Shown here: positions 11,667-23,328 of the stretch, in pieces
How positions within the stretch are numbered: position 1 is the stretch's first letter
Layout: each line of letters opens with the position of its first letter
Made by a program: the position numbers and the translations under genes
Assembly: GCA_940671915.1 (NCBI GenBank)
Contig: CALNVZ010003426.1
Location: forward strand, 49,525,584 to 49,589,583
Direction of reading: 5' to 3'
Length of the DNA: 64,000 bases
Source: Paracentrotus lividus
Lineage: Eukaryota > Echinodermata > Echinoidea > Camarodonta > Echinidae
The notes under the pieces: model-generated
The model's input: only the letters and a program-made list of their open reading frames with translations
Told to the model about the DNA's origin: nothing
Database searches by the model: none

Positions 11667-13952
11667 AGTACTATACATGTATGTCAAGTAATAATTAGTA
11701 CTGCTAGTTCTGAATTTTTTTAAATCAAAGATGTATGATAACTTTTTGCCTTTTATTTGTCATAGTAAATTTTAAGAATGAAAAGAAGTTCAACAACATC
11801 GGACAACAAACAGGGTCTGCCTGTTAAACCTTTCAAGGGACCAAAGTGTGAGGAATGTTGTTTCAGCCTGGTAACAAAGACTAAATTCTGTTATTTTTTG
11901 ACAACCAGTTTGAATATATTGTATGTTCATGCCAAATTTTGGCTGTCTGTTCTGTTTAAATTGAACGATTCAGATTTTGAACTTCTTTTCATCATTTAAA
12001 TTTATTACAATGAGTGCAAGATGAAAAGTTGTTGAAAATGTTAGATTTTTTATTAAATTAAATTGTGTTCACATTCTAGGACAAGTTTAATAATAGAGTA
12101 GGACTATTTGGTTATGCACCTCCAATATTGTCTTAGATTTAATGTAGGAGAAATGAACAGCTTTGTTCCAAAAGGTACTGCATCCATGTTTGTTAACTGA
12201 GAGATAAACACATTTGTTCAGGAAATGGATATTACTTATAAAGTTCATTTTGAAATGCCCTTTCAAATTTGAGCCTATACCTTTTGTTCAATGAGAGGTA
12301 GATCTACATGTAAGTGTACCAACCTAAATAATGGTGTAATATAGTGGTAAATGTATGTTGTAGTACCTTTTGGAACTAATCTCTTCAAATATTTTGATTT
12401 TATGATGTAGGCATGCAATAAAGTATAAAGATGTAAATAATTTGTACAGCTTTTATATTGTTAGACAGTTTGCTAAACTACATGTACACATGTATGAGAA
12501 TGTAATTCAAAGTACTACTTGTATTCTCTCTATCAAAAACATATATTCTTACAGCCTTTTAAGGACTTTGATTTTTTGTTTAAATCAACTTTAATAGTAA
12601 CTCCATGTTTTAATGAATTGTGTATGACCTCTACTTGAATTATCATGCATTAAAATGCATGCATCAAGCAGAAACTTCACCAACAAAATTGCTCTATGGA
12701 GAACAATACATTTTAACTTTGGGTGTAGTTGGGCTTAGTTCTTTTGGGCTGTTTTGGCTTCTATGTGTAGGATCAGGGGGATTTACAGTTGGATACCTTT
12801 CAAGCTGTCTGGCTTTATTTGAGGCCATTTTGGGCTATTTGGCTTGCCTGTGTTGGATGGTAACTTTAATTGAGAGACCTGCTGATGCTAACTTAAAGTA
12901 GATAATGATAGATTATTAAATCAATATGACAGGCATGCAAAAAGTATACATGTACAATATTATTTGAATGAATTAATATCAATGTCATTTTGTCTTTTGA
13001 GAGCAAGTTAGGTGTTAATTTTACACACGATTAATGCCCTTTATGCTCTCAAAAGACAATGCTAGAATTGAAACTTTGTGTGTGTTCATCAGATGAAAGT
13101 GAGAAATCTGAATTATTTTGTTGACTTTTTTTCGCCTTGGTGCTTACAGGGGATTGGCCAAATGTTATTTATTGGCAGTAAATTGATGCCTTAATTAAAG
13201 ATATTGTTTGTTTTGCATGTTCATTTTTTGTTCATCTTTTTTTTCTTTGTTTATATAGGTCTAGAAGACAAAGGTTTTAATATGTGATACCTTTGTTTAT
13301 CTTTATTTATAAATGTAGACCAACAAAAAAAGAAAAAAGAGATGATCTTTAGTTACCTTGTATGCTGTTTATAGGGGAGAGGTACATATAATTTAGGGAA
13401 TTTATTCTAAAATCTAATGTTCTTGACATTTTTACCACAGACATTGTATGATAACTGTCTCTACTCTGAATAGTTTACACTGTAGGTGATCAGTAAATTG
13501 TTAGAATTCAGAATTTTAAATTGGTCAAACCAAATATCTTGCTTGTGCATTTTATTTTGGTACAGATAAAGAACTTGGTTGGTAGAGAGATACATGTACA
13601 TTTAAAACACTATAGTTCTCAATTGTTAGTTTTTCAGCTTTGATTTTATGACATTTTGAGCATTTTGCTTGAGTGATGCCACCCAAGAAAGTGTACTTTT
13701 TTATGTTTGTACACGAGGCATTTCTCAAACACTAACATATTTATTGTAGTCTTGTACACCTCTCTAATTCCCTTTTAGAACACACTTGCTCTTAGAGAAA
13801 GAATCTTGGTTCTTCTTAAGTAAATATTGAGCATGAAAGGGTTGTTTTTTTCCTTTTTCTCAATTTTGTACACAAAAACTTGCTCAATATGTTCATATTA
13901 TTTGAAAGTTTAAAACCATAGAACAAATTGAGAGGTTATGCATTTTTGTATG
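11667..13952. other. Intergenic AT-rich stretch with one short hairpin
   Basis: No domain is recognisable in the short frames here, including a hydrophobic 93-aa frame at 12620-12901 that has no supporting feature. The only structure I can support is the inverted repeat at 12991-13058. Confidence 0.5.
12991..13058. repeat. Short hairpin: TGTCTTTTGAGAGCA inverted repeat
   Basis: A perfect 15-bp arm at 12991-13005 pairs with 13044-13058 across a 38-bp loop. It may be a tiny MITE remnant; no flanking duplication was identified. Confidence 0.7.
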
Positions 13953-14139
13953 CGCCATTATTGAGACAAAAGTACAGATGGACAACCAGACACAATGGTT
14001 AAGGTTTAAGCATTTATTTACAACATACTCACGCAACGCAACAGCTGGCCGGAAGGGGCGAATACAGTCGACCCCGATTAACATTAGACCAGTATATCAT
14101 AGCCCGCAAGCTGGCAGTATACAACATAACACCATGGCG
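13953..14139 (-). repeat. LTR (3' copy in element orientation)
   Basis: This is a 187-bp direct repeat of 18181-18369, starting CGCCATTATTGAGAC and ending ACACCATGGCG on the + strand. A second, partial ~65-bp duplication covers the polypurine tract just inside it (about 14120-14185 and 14186-14250). Confidence 0.85.
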
Positions 14140-15934
14140 CAATCACTTTTTCTTCTTTCCTCCTTTGATGTTGAAATTGAAACCTACAACATAAAGCCAT
14201 GGCGCAATCACTTTCCTTCTTTCCCTCTTGTATGTTCAAATTGAAGCCTTGGCTTTGGCAACAAACTAACCAATTCAAAACACATGTGTTCCAAAAATAC
14301 AAAACAAAGCAACATGTAAAATATCCTAATCTAAATAACACACCTTCATGGATTGGTATAAATTGCTTGTGCATAATTAGAGTCAACAACTATTCCCTAT
14401 AAATTAAACAGCGATTCCAACGGTTGAGGGAAAACAAACACAGTTGTTACAGTACCTAGATACATGTTATGAGCTGTCATTATTCTAACATTTAGGGAAC
14501 CAATTATCAATGAGCATAATACATGTAAGGAAATGATAGTATAAGAATCTAAAACTTCACAAACATTGAAACAAAACACCTCAGCATCGTATCACACTGA
14601 CAGTCTGCTTATCTGTTCTTTTTAATGGAAACTAAAATAATTTTTAAACACTCTAAATGAAAGGATGATGGCATATATATTAAATACATGGATACACAGC
14701 AAAGTACAGTTTTGAAATATACTGAACACATTACATGTACATAGCAAATGGCAGTTCTACCAGTTTAGCATAAAATTACATTTTCTGATAATCATGGGAC
14801 ACATTCATAAAAAATATAGATATAATTCAGTAAAACCAATAATGATTCTCTGCAATATTGAAAAGGGTAAGCGAAGCTAGTTAGATAACATCACTGTGGG
14901 GCAGTTTAAACATATTCGTGATAATTGAACAACATCAGGCAACCCTAATAAGACATCTATATCGTGTGAATATAAACAAGACATGTCATTATACAAGTAT
15001 CATTAAACTATAATGCAAGATGCTGGAAAGCACCCATCAATTAAATAAGAAGATGACTGGTTTTCATTAAATTTTGACCTAGACAAAACCTCAACATCGA
15101 TTGTTTATAAATAGAATAGATTAGGCCTACCATGAGTGTTATAGGCATAAATCATAGAATGAGATATACTACGATGCAGTAATTTTAATGGTTTCGCTAT
15201 CATCTTAAAGCGTTAATGCCTGTACCAGAGCACTTTAGGAAAAATCAACGTTACAATCTCATATGCAGAATGCATTTCATATAGATTGGGTGTGATAATA
15301 CCAAACACAAAATCATATTAGATAGGTATGATTGTATCTATAAACACTGTGAGCTGACATATTTGAGTTCAACTTGCCATTACAGAATTAATATGCATAC
15401 ATGATCAGGTAGCTTTGACTACCCTCATCCTGTTGAGAGTGATACTATAAAGACAACAACACAATTATAATGAAACAAGTATGTAAGGCAAATATCTTTC
15501 CCTCGCTCTTCTTTGAGTTTTTTTTTTTTAACGCAAAATACATATTTAAGAACAGGATGAAGTTATATTTTAAATCCAACCACATATAACGCTCATCGTT
15601 TTTCCACTACATAAAAATGCATACCTGTATATAAATACAAATAATAAGGAGTAAAAAAATATAAGTTATGTCCATCATAGGCATACAAAAATTATGATAC
15701 AAAAATAGAAAAAGGTTGGAAATACATATAAAACATTGAAATAGAAAAGGCAAACGGCGGTCTATGTCTAACGACTGAATAGTGTTTGCCTGTAGATCTT
15801 ACAGTCCAATCCTTATATATCGAGTCGATTGTTTATTATATGTCAAAGCCAGCAATTCAGATTTGAGGCAGTCACAATATCTATGTTGAAAACGAAAACG
15901 GTCGAGGGCAAGGCTGAAGGTAGGACTCACATGT

Positions 15935-16645
15935 TCAAGGCTTATAGTTAATGTCCGGTGGGCGGCCGGAATGGAGTCCTAGGAGCAAGTAAGAGAAGTG
16001 GTCTGGACGAAGCTTCGCGAAAGGTCCTCTGTCAGAGATGGGTGGCACAAAGGCGCGTAGATCCCAGGACACAACGTCAGACTTGCTAGAAGGGTAGCGA
16101 GATGCATCGTTGGAGAGAGCATCACCACTTACATCAAGTCCAATGGCATCGGGTGCACCTGGCAGGGGGCCAGGAGAATCGTTGACCTTCTGCAGACAAG
16201 GGAAATCAGGGGAGCCACTGAGTAGAGCATGACTTGTGGCCTCATCATGGTCGCTGCTATTCACTTCTCTGTCATACTGAGTAGTGGGTGAGTTCTTGTC
16301 AAGATACCAACTAATATCAGATGAGGGGTGAAGAGGGATGGACAGCGTACTACTGGAGGCATCTGGGGGGCGACCAGGGGGGGTTCCCAACCATGATAGG
16401 AAAAGGATGGATGGAAGGTCCAATGTCTCGGAGGGGAGAGGCATTGCTACCGTCGTCAGATCCAGGTAAGCCGTCAACAAGCTGATAAGTAGAAGTGTCA
16501 ACGAGATGACAATCAAGGCAATCAACCTCGACTTAGGGAGAGTTATGCTGCATACCGCTGGACCAGAAATAGAGGACCATCCAGGCTGCATTGGCGGACA
16601 GGCAGCATCAGGGTCTTCATGTTGGGCAGCTCGGTTCAAGGACAA
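15935..16645 (-). CDS. Uncharacterised 236-aa frame inside the LTR element, one membrane segment
   Basis: This is the longest frame in the element. Residues about 41-63 (LIALIVISLTLLLISLLTAYL-like) form a hydrophobic helix long enough to span a membrane. The N-terminal part is short and Cys/Pro-containing; the C-terminal part (about 170 residues) is Ser/Pro/Asp-rich and looks disordered. I recognise no retroviral or cellular family. Several shorter minus frames lie upstream (16617-16892, 16971-17249, 17089-17364, 17612-17812). The region is GC-richer than the rest of the element. It may be a passenger coding sequence or chance. This is part of a fossil element and I make no functional claim. 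Confidence 0.35.
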   Translation of the reverse strand: MSLNRAAQHEDPDAACPPMQPGWSSISGPAVCSITLPKSRLIALIVISLTLLLISLLTAYLDLTTVAMPLPSETLDLPSILFLSWLGTPPGRPPDASSSTLSIPLHPSSDISWYLDKNSPTTQYDREVNSSDHDEATSHALLSGSPDFPCLQKVNDSPGPLPGAPDAIGLDVSGDALSNDASRYPSSKSDVVSWDLRAFVPPISDRGPFAKLRPDHFSYLLLGLHSGRPPDINYKP

Positions 16646-18180
16646 GCTCTCTCCTCTTACGGATGTGTGTCAGGAGACTGAAGACGTGGTTTGATCCTTC
16701 TATGTTGGCCGAGTAGGACGGGACACGTGCGACGACGCCGAGAGCACCAGAGGTGCATCGTTTGATTAGCGGAGAACGAGCGGAAGACGATTTTGTTTGT
16801 CTACGCACGGGCTGAGCTCCGGGACCATGAGGTATATGAAGGTCCGTCACCGAATGTGACACGGCGCTTCGCAGGGCGGATAGTAATATCATGACTAACG
16901 ATGAACGGAATGCCTGCTTGAACTAACACTTCAGAGAGTCTACAACAAATCTTCAAAGAGGAAGACTTGATCATTCTCGTGAATGTAAGAGATGTTGTCC
17001 CAACAATAGTACTGGAAACGATGACCTATCCTGTACGACAGAATGAGATGTGTCTATAACACCTCCAAGACTTAGAACAACCGAAGAACTAATAAGATTC
17101 TGAAGAGGAGCCACTGACCAGGTATACCCGGAACACCTGAGAATCATGAAAGAGATCACAATGAGGAGACACAGAGGTTCTGGCCACAGAAGATTGTGGC
17201 GAAAGATCAGTAAGCCTACTGTGGGCATCATCTGACTCTGATGAGCCACTTACATCACCGCAGGAAGAATCGCCATGGATTTCTGGTGACTTGCCTAACT
17301 CTAGCAAGTCTGCGACACAACCGAGAGTACCATGCTGGGGTTCTGAAGAAACCCCAGCAGACACGTTACCACTTTTACCAAGAGCAACTACCTAGATTGT
17401 AACAACATTCACCAGTATTGTCACCGATCGATACTAATCACGGTCGGACTTACAACTACGATCATTATGATGTCATAACTATCAAGGGGGTACTATGTGA
17501 TTGATCTGAACAATAGCGAATCGACACTGCCTGGCGACGCGTGTATAATTGTTTGTTCATGCTCAGGCAAAAACGGGCAATCGCTAACATGATGTTGGAA
17601 ATTCAGAACGACTAGACTTGAGGCATACGGGCAACAACTCTGGCTAGATTAGTATCATTTCTACGACTAGGTTTATCAGAGTCCAACTTAATTGCACCTG
17701 ATTTGGATTTAAGCCTACTTGAACTAACATGACTAGATATGGTAGCATGCATAACCCTTATTGTCTGGGGAGGAGGTTGGTAAGGATCCCAACTGATCAT
17801 CAAAATCATCATAGTAAATCATCATCATCAAGACTGACACTTGAATCACTCTCAGTCACATATTCATTGTATCTCATTTTCATTGATGACTCAGATTCTT
17901 GAATCAAAAAACATTAGCATCACATAAGAACGCCGGTAATCAAAGTTTAACTGATTTGTGCGACCCTCTCGGGCCAAGTGGAGGCGAGGTTGCGAACTCG
18001 GCCTCATAAGGGAACAGGGAACAGCCATTGAAAGGCTATGAATGGGACTAACAGCAGTGCGAGCAAACCTTAACCACCTATCACGGCAACGGTTTTGCCG
18101 ACCGTCTGGCTGCAAGTTTCAGCATAAAGTCCATCGCAAAATAATTCAATGGTGGGTACGTAATCACGTCGCTGTCACCA

Positions 18181-18369
18181 CGCCATTATTGAGACAAAAG
18201 TACAGAATGGACAACCAGACACAATGGTTAAGGTTTAAGCATTTATTTACAACATACTCACGCAACGCAAACAGCTGGCCGGAAGGGGCGAATACAGTCG
18301 ACCCCGATTAACATTAGACCTGTATATCATAGCCCGCAAGCTGGCAGTATACAACATAACACCATGGCG
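18181..18369 (-). repeat. LTR (5' copy in element orientation)
   Basis: This is a 189-bp direct repeat of 13953-14139. On the minus strand it is immediately followed by the candidate primer-binding sequence at 18180. Confidence 0.85.
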
Positions 18370-18471
18370 ATGTGTTCAGAAATACAAAGCTAACTGTCAG
18401 AGATGTAATTATATCATTTTCTTTTCCAAGGCATTTTCCTCTTTAATATGGCAAATCATATGTTTCTCTTT

Positions 18472-18619
18472 GGCCCGAATTCACAAACGTGGTTTAGTTA
18501 GTCCATGGTCTAAATCAGGTGGTTTGTGAATACAAAAATTTAGACCATGGTCTAAATTCGTGGTTTAAACAATTGATTTAGACCATGGACTAACTAAACC
18601 ACGTTTGTGAATTCGGGCC
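18472..18619. mobile_element. 148-bp hairpin MITE, GGCCCGAATTCACAAACGTG ends
   Basis: The two halves are almost perfect inverted repeats over their whole length. The ends are GGCCCGAATTCACAAA and its complement, and the middle has repeated TAGACCATGG(T/A)CTAA motifs. TTT flanks both sides, suggesting a 3-bp target duplication of the PIF/Harbinger style. It is non-coding. Confidence 0.88.
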
Positions 18620-19290
18620 TTTGTGTCTACAAAATCTTACTCTCACATTTAGGTTCCCATGAAATCAGGGAAAATTTGTGTAATTGTAATAATTTGTTCC
18701 TCGTTTACCAGCTTCTTTGGAATGGTATTAAAATGTGTGTGTTATTTGAACGGAGAGATTGGTGATATGAGATTTGCGTTAAAATAAAATCTCTTTTCTT
18801 TTACATAACAATAACAAGACATTTATCTACTGCTTTGTCACAAGTCTGATGAAAATCTGGAGGTCAAGAAAGCAAAAAGCTTGAACCTAAAATTTTACTG
18901 AATGTGTCAAAAGATTGATTGTGTAAATAGAGTTTCAATTCAGAGACCCGTTGTATTAGGACTTACTGTTATAGTAACTTTGCCATCAATGGTAAATACC
19001 ATGATAACGTTGTTCAATATAGCCAATCAAAATGCAGTAACTCTTTATGCAATGGGCCCCAGATGAGAATGCTATTTTAATTATTTGTGATCGTGAGTGC
19101 ATTTCATGATAATTTTCTTCTGTCACTGCTGATATATTGTCAAACGATTCGCATTTGAACTTCTTCCTAAAGTATTCAAGAATATTAATCTGATTTATGC
19201 ATTGATGTGGTATAAGATAATGATTAACAATTATTATGTTAACAGTAATTTATTTCTAGCTCGCTCCGTCCAGATTTTGTGCTTGCTGTT

Positions 19291-19450
19291 CTTGTCATAA
19301 CTAGTGGTAACTAGCAACTAGTTATCATAACCAGTGGTAACCAGTAAATACATGTAGTTGTAACAGGTGGTTACTAGTAAATAGTTGTCATAACCAGTGT
19401 TTACTAGTAACTTGTTGTCATAACCAGTTGCTACTAGTTGTCATACACAA
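19291..19450. repeat. Degenerate tandem repeat of TAACTAGTGGTAACTAG units
   Basis: About five loosely conserved units combine the words CATAACCAGTGGTTACTAGTAA and TAGTTGTCA. No coding sense. Confidence 0.75.
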
Positions 19451-20892
19451 ATCTAGTGTAATAGTTATCATTACTAGTGGTATTCAGAAATATGAAATAC
19501 AAGTTAATTCACAGTGTACAGGTTCATGTACAAGCAAGGATAAATATGATCAATACCTTACTTATTAGCATTGTTAGATTTACAAATAGATTTTTTGTTG
19601 TTGTTTTTTTTTATGACACCTACATTAAGATCTTGACCTATGAATGTAGCAGCTGGCAAAATCAGATACATTTTAAGTTTCCCACATTTACACCTGCATA
19701 AATAAAGCAGGTTGAGGCCTGTAGCTGCACCTGAAAAATAAATTATGATAAACATTGAATGGAAAGCAATCGAATGTTTCAAAATAGAGAGCACCTTTTA
19801 AATGATGTATATGGCTGTATGTACTTATATCACCTTACCATTGTAAGAGTATCATCTTTATTTATAAATTAATTGCTCATTAAAAAAAAACAACACCTTG
19901 CTTGGATGCCTGAAGAAATATATTTAAATTAAAAACTCCCCTTTTCAAAAAAATTATTGCATATGTAACAAACCAAAAATGTGCCATTTATTAGGCCTGT
20001 AACTTTTGTGTTTGTAACGGAGTTTTTCTTTGCAAAACAAGTTATAAAATTTGTTTATCTATTTTTTGCCAATTTGAGATATTGTTTTGCAGAAAATGAT
20101 TAAAATTCTTGTTATATTTTGGAACACAAAATAAAAAATGACAAAATGAAATGACCAAATGGCATCGCATGACAAATAATTTGTGTGTTTTATGTGATAG
20201 TGGCCTTTTGGCCCTTTACCGGTATTTGGAAAATGTTGAAATATGAGTTTAACCTGTTCCGCTATGAAACTCTTTATTTTCCTTCAGTTATTATTTAATG
20301 AATTCTAGTAAATTTTGTCAGAGTGATTTTTAAAAGTATAAAAAGTGGCAGGATTGTCAAACTTCGGTAGACTGAATTTAAATTAGACTATACATATATT
20401 TATTCTTTATTCCTTGCTACATTGATGTGATATGTGAAGACATTTTTGGTATGAAGTGAAGGGAATGAGTTAGGAATAATGAACAATTTCTATTTCATAC
20501 ATGATAGTTTATGGTTTTGTATGAGCCTATATTTGTTATTTCTACTGAGAAATTAATTTGCCTAAAGTCTGTACTCTCTTAATGTGATTAATCTATGATT
20601 ATTCATACATCAATTGAGCAAATCCTGTAAATAAATGAAATTATCACTGAATATATCGTCTTGAATGATTTCATTATTGATAATTGAGTCGTAATCGAGT
20701 CGTTTGATCCTAAATCGAGAAGTTAGGAGTTCAAATCACTGTGGTTGGATATTTATGAGTGCGCTTGGTACATTGTAGTGGAAAGAAAGAGAGAGGGGGA
20801 GGGAGGGGAGAGGGAGGTAGAGAGAGAGAGAGAGAGAAAGAGAGATAAGGGAAAGTTCCATAACAACATATTTACATATGGTCTTCTCACAG

Positions 20893-21170
20893 TTTGGTCT
20901 AACTTTCTCTTGGTTTAATATATACTTGGTGTAATTCTCAATTGGCCTAATGACTACTTTGTCTAATTACCCATTCATCAAATTGCCTAGTAATTGACTA
21001 TTGCATATTTGTCTAAGTTCCAAAATTATTATTTGATCTATTACCAGTCTGTAACAGGAATTAATAGCTAAGTGGTGTTAGACCAATTGAATATTTGACG
21101 AAATAGACATTAGACCAAATGGGAATTAGACGAAATGGTAAAAAGGCGAAGTGGCAATTAGACCAACAGG
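20893..21170. repeat. Fold-back repeat built of TTGGTCTAA / TTAGACCAA words
   Basis: The left half repeats TTGGTCTAA-like words (TTGGTCTAACT, TTGGCCTAATG, TTTGTCTAATT). The right half repeats the complement (TTAGACCAATT, TTAGACCAAATGG, TTAGACGAAATGG). The tract is thus a degenerate palindrome with an internal ~22-bp periodicity, probably an old MITE or satellite. Confidence 0.7.
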
Positions 21171-22511
21171 TATTTAGAGAATACTAGTTATTCAGTTTAA
21201 AAGTAGTTTGAAATCAGTCCTCATGCTTTAGGTGTGCTATGTCAGGCAAACTGGAAACATATATTTGTACCAAGATGAGATTTTATAGATCCGTTGACAA
21301 CTCTTCAATTTCTTTTCTTTCTTTTTTTATTTAATATAAAATAATTAAATAGAAAATATACTTTTACATAAATACAATGTTTTACCTTAGTGATTATTAA
21401 TCAACTATTAATCAAATATACGTCATGCGTAGCTTTAAAAAGAAGGTTTATGTTCATGTAAAAAAAAAAAATCCTATAGAGTTCACTCGATATCTCACAC
21501 TATAACTTAACATTTCAGTTATATTAATATTTATGGACCAATATGCTCCATAAAGGGTTATTTACAATATAAAATGTTAATGTAAGCGCACATGATATAC
21601 TAAAGTATTGGGAATCGTATTACGTTCGCTAACAAAAATATCATTGTGTCTACAAAACTTTGATCTCATTCAAAGTATGAAGAGTTTCATTCTAGAAATG
21701 GCTAAATCCACTTTTGATGGAAACTGAATTTCATATCTGACCACTTTCAGGTAGTGTCTTTGAACAAAATCGAAAACCTAAATTTTGAGAGAATTTTAAT
21801 ATTATTTCTCCAAACTACATGATAGAAGTCTGATGAACACAATTTGACAAAACATTTTCTCTTCTTAATTGTAGAGAACTGCCGGGAGCTCAAATGTATA
21901 ATACATTTTAAGTGACCTGATATTTTTTTATCATTTATCAGTTGTCACGTCATCCTTAATTATAATTCATAAGTGGGCGTATCAAAAGGAACTTATTTAT
22001 GGTAAATTAAACAGATAAGGAATCAATATTTCAGGTGCATAGTCCTATCAGTCTGAACTTGTGATATTTCATCACAGCTAATTCGTCTATTAACGATGGT
22101 CTGAAATAACAATCTTGTTATATACACAATATTGTGCCTTCACCATGTTCATGTAGCGAGAGTATCACATAACTGTTGAATTATGGAATATAAAGAACTC
22201 TGAGTCCATCGTTCTGCAGATGATCGTCGAATTGAAAGGTAACACGATTGTATACAGAATTAAAGAAATGTATCACCAAAACGAAATTATAGTTTGGTCT
22301 ATTCATGTGACAAGGAATCAACGCATAAAATAGCTTCCCCTAGCTACTGGTAACAATTACAACCTGGTCCTCGTATTTAGACAAGTCCAACCATAGCAGG
22401 ACCTGCAGGACTTATATCAGAGTTTTTATATGAGTATTGTGTTATCATCTTTAAAAAAAAAAAAAAAAAAAAAAGAATAATTGATGTAAATGCACCATCA
22501 AGAGCCATTAA

Positions 22512-23240
22512 CCCTAACTTAACTGGGGAGGGGGGGGGGCCTTTAAGGCCCCCCCTCGAAATTTTTCGCGATAAATCCGCAATGCGAAATTTTTTTTATT
22601 GCACCGCTCGCTGACTTTTTACTTTCAAGTCTTGCGCATCTTTTAAAACTATTTTCGCGAAAATCGGGCGTACCGTTGCTACGTTCCACGATTTTCAAAA
22701 ATTTCCGTCAGACCGAAAATCGCTCAAAAACATGATTTCATGTACAAAGTCAATACAAAATGTGTTTTCAGCTAGAATTCATAAATGAGTGTTTGTTTTT
22801 TATCTTATTGACAAGAGGCATTTAATTTGATGCTATTTATGGCCGAAATAATGTCACAGACAAATTCTGTTAAAAAAATAAAAATAAAAAGGTCAAAGAA
22901 ATACATAAGAAATTAAAAAAGCAATAAAATACATAAGAAATGGATTTTGGTACCGAATTTTTTTTTCATCTACATTTCTTAGGAATGCTATAAAGAATAT
23001 TTTCACAAAAATTAGGTTTCTAGGACCTTTATTTAGTGAATTAGAGCATAAAGTATGATTTCATGAATAAATTAGCATAATTCATATAAAATAAAATATA
23101 CAAATTTAGGGCAATTTACCTATGCAACCGCGTAGATTATGTCATTCTCTACCTTCATGCAAATTTTCGTCGCGATCACGCGATCCGCGGCCGAGATCTT
23201 AAGGGCTTTAAGCTCACGAAATAGCCCAGGTAAGTTAGGG
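22512..23240. mobile_element. TTAA-flanked non-autonomous element (piggyBac-like), just upstream of the TRIM gene
   Basis: TTAA at 22508-22511 and 23241-23244 brackets terminal inverted repeats CCCTAACTTAACTGGG and CCCAGGTAAGTTAGGG. TTAA duplication and CCC-starting ends are piggyBac traits. The interior has a GGGGGGGGGCCTTTAAGGCCCCCCC hairpin at the left, GATCACGCGATCCGCGGCC near the right end, and no coding frame. It ends 79 bp before the exon that carries the TRIM start codon. Confidence 0.8.
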
Positions 23241-23309
23241 TTAACAACAAGTATCATCAAGGGGAGCGAGGGGATCTCCGTCCGAAGAAACAACAACTGT
23301 TAACGTTAT

Positions 23310-23328
23310 CAATTTACAGGTTATCACC
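23310..23328 (+). promoter_or_regulatory. Likely splice acceptor and start context of the TRIM coding exon
   Basis: A pyrimidine/AT tract ending TATCAATTTACAG (AG at 23318-23319) lies just before ATCACCATGG, a good initiation context (A at -3, G at +4). I infer a 5' UTR intron with a non-coding first exon upstream, possibly beyond the TTAA element. Confidence 0.55.

Larger units (their letters stand above)
13953..18369 (-). mobile_element. Non-autonomous LTR retroelement (LARD-like), minus orientation
   Basis: Near-identical direct repeats of 187 and 189 bp (13953-14139 and 18181-18369) bound about 4.0 kb of internal sequence. Reading the minus strand, a primer-binding-type sequence TGGTGACAGCGACGTG starts directly after the upstream LTR at 18180. 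A purine-rich tract (14146-14165) sits just before the downstream LTR. The LTR contains an AATAAA signal. I see no gag, protease, reverse transcriptase or integrase motifs, so the element is probably a passenger dependent on another family, likely of the Ty3/gypsy type. The LTRs differ at only about three places, so insertion looks recent. The outer boundaries are uncertain by several bases and I could not settle a target duplication. Confidence 0.78.
18620..22507. other. Intergenic, AT-rich; several simple repeats, no gene
   Basis: It contains the tandem tract at 19291-19450, a GA-rich tract at 20783-20855, the TTAGACCAA fold-back at 20893-21170 and a 22-A run at 22453-22474. None of the short frames shows a domain. 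Confidence 0.6.

Noticed and set aside
12620-12901. 93-aa hydrophobic frame that might be a small membrane protein
   Set aside because: There is no splice context, no conserved motif and no neighbouring support. The surroundings are intergenic repeats, so chance is likelier.
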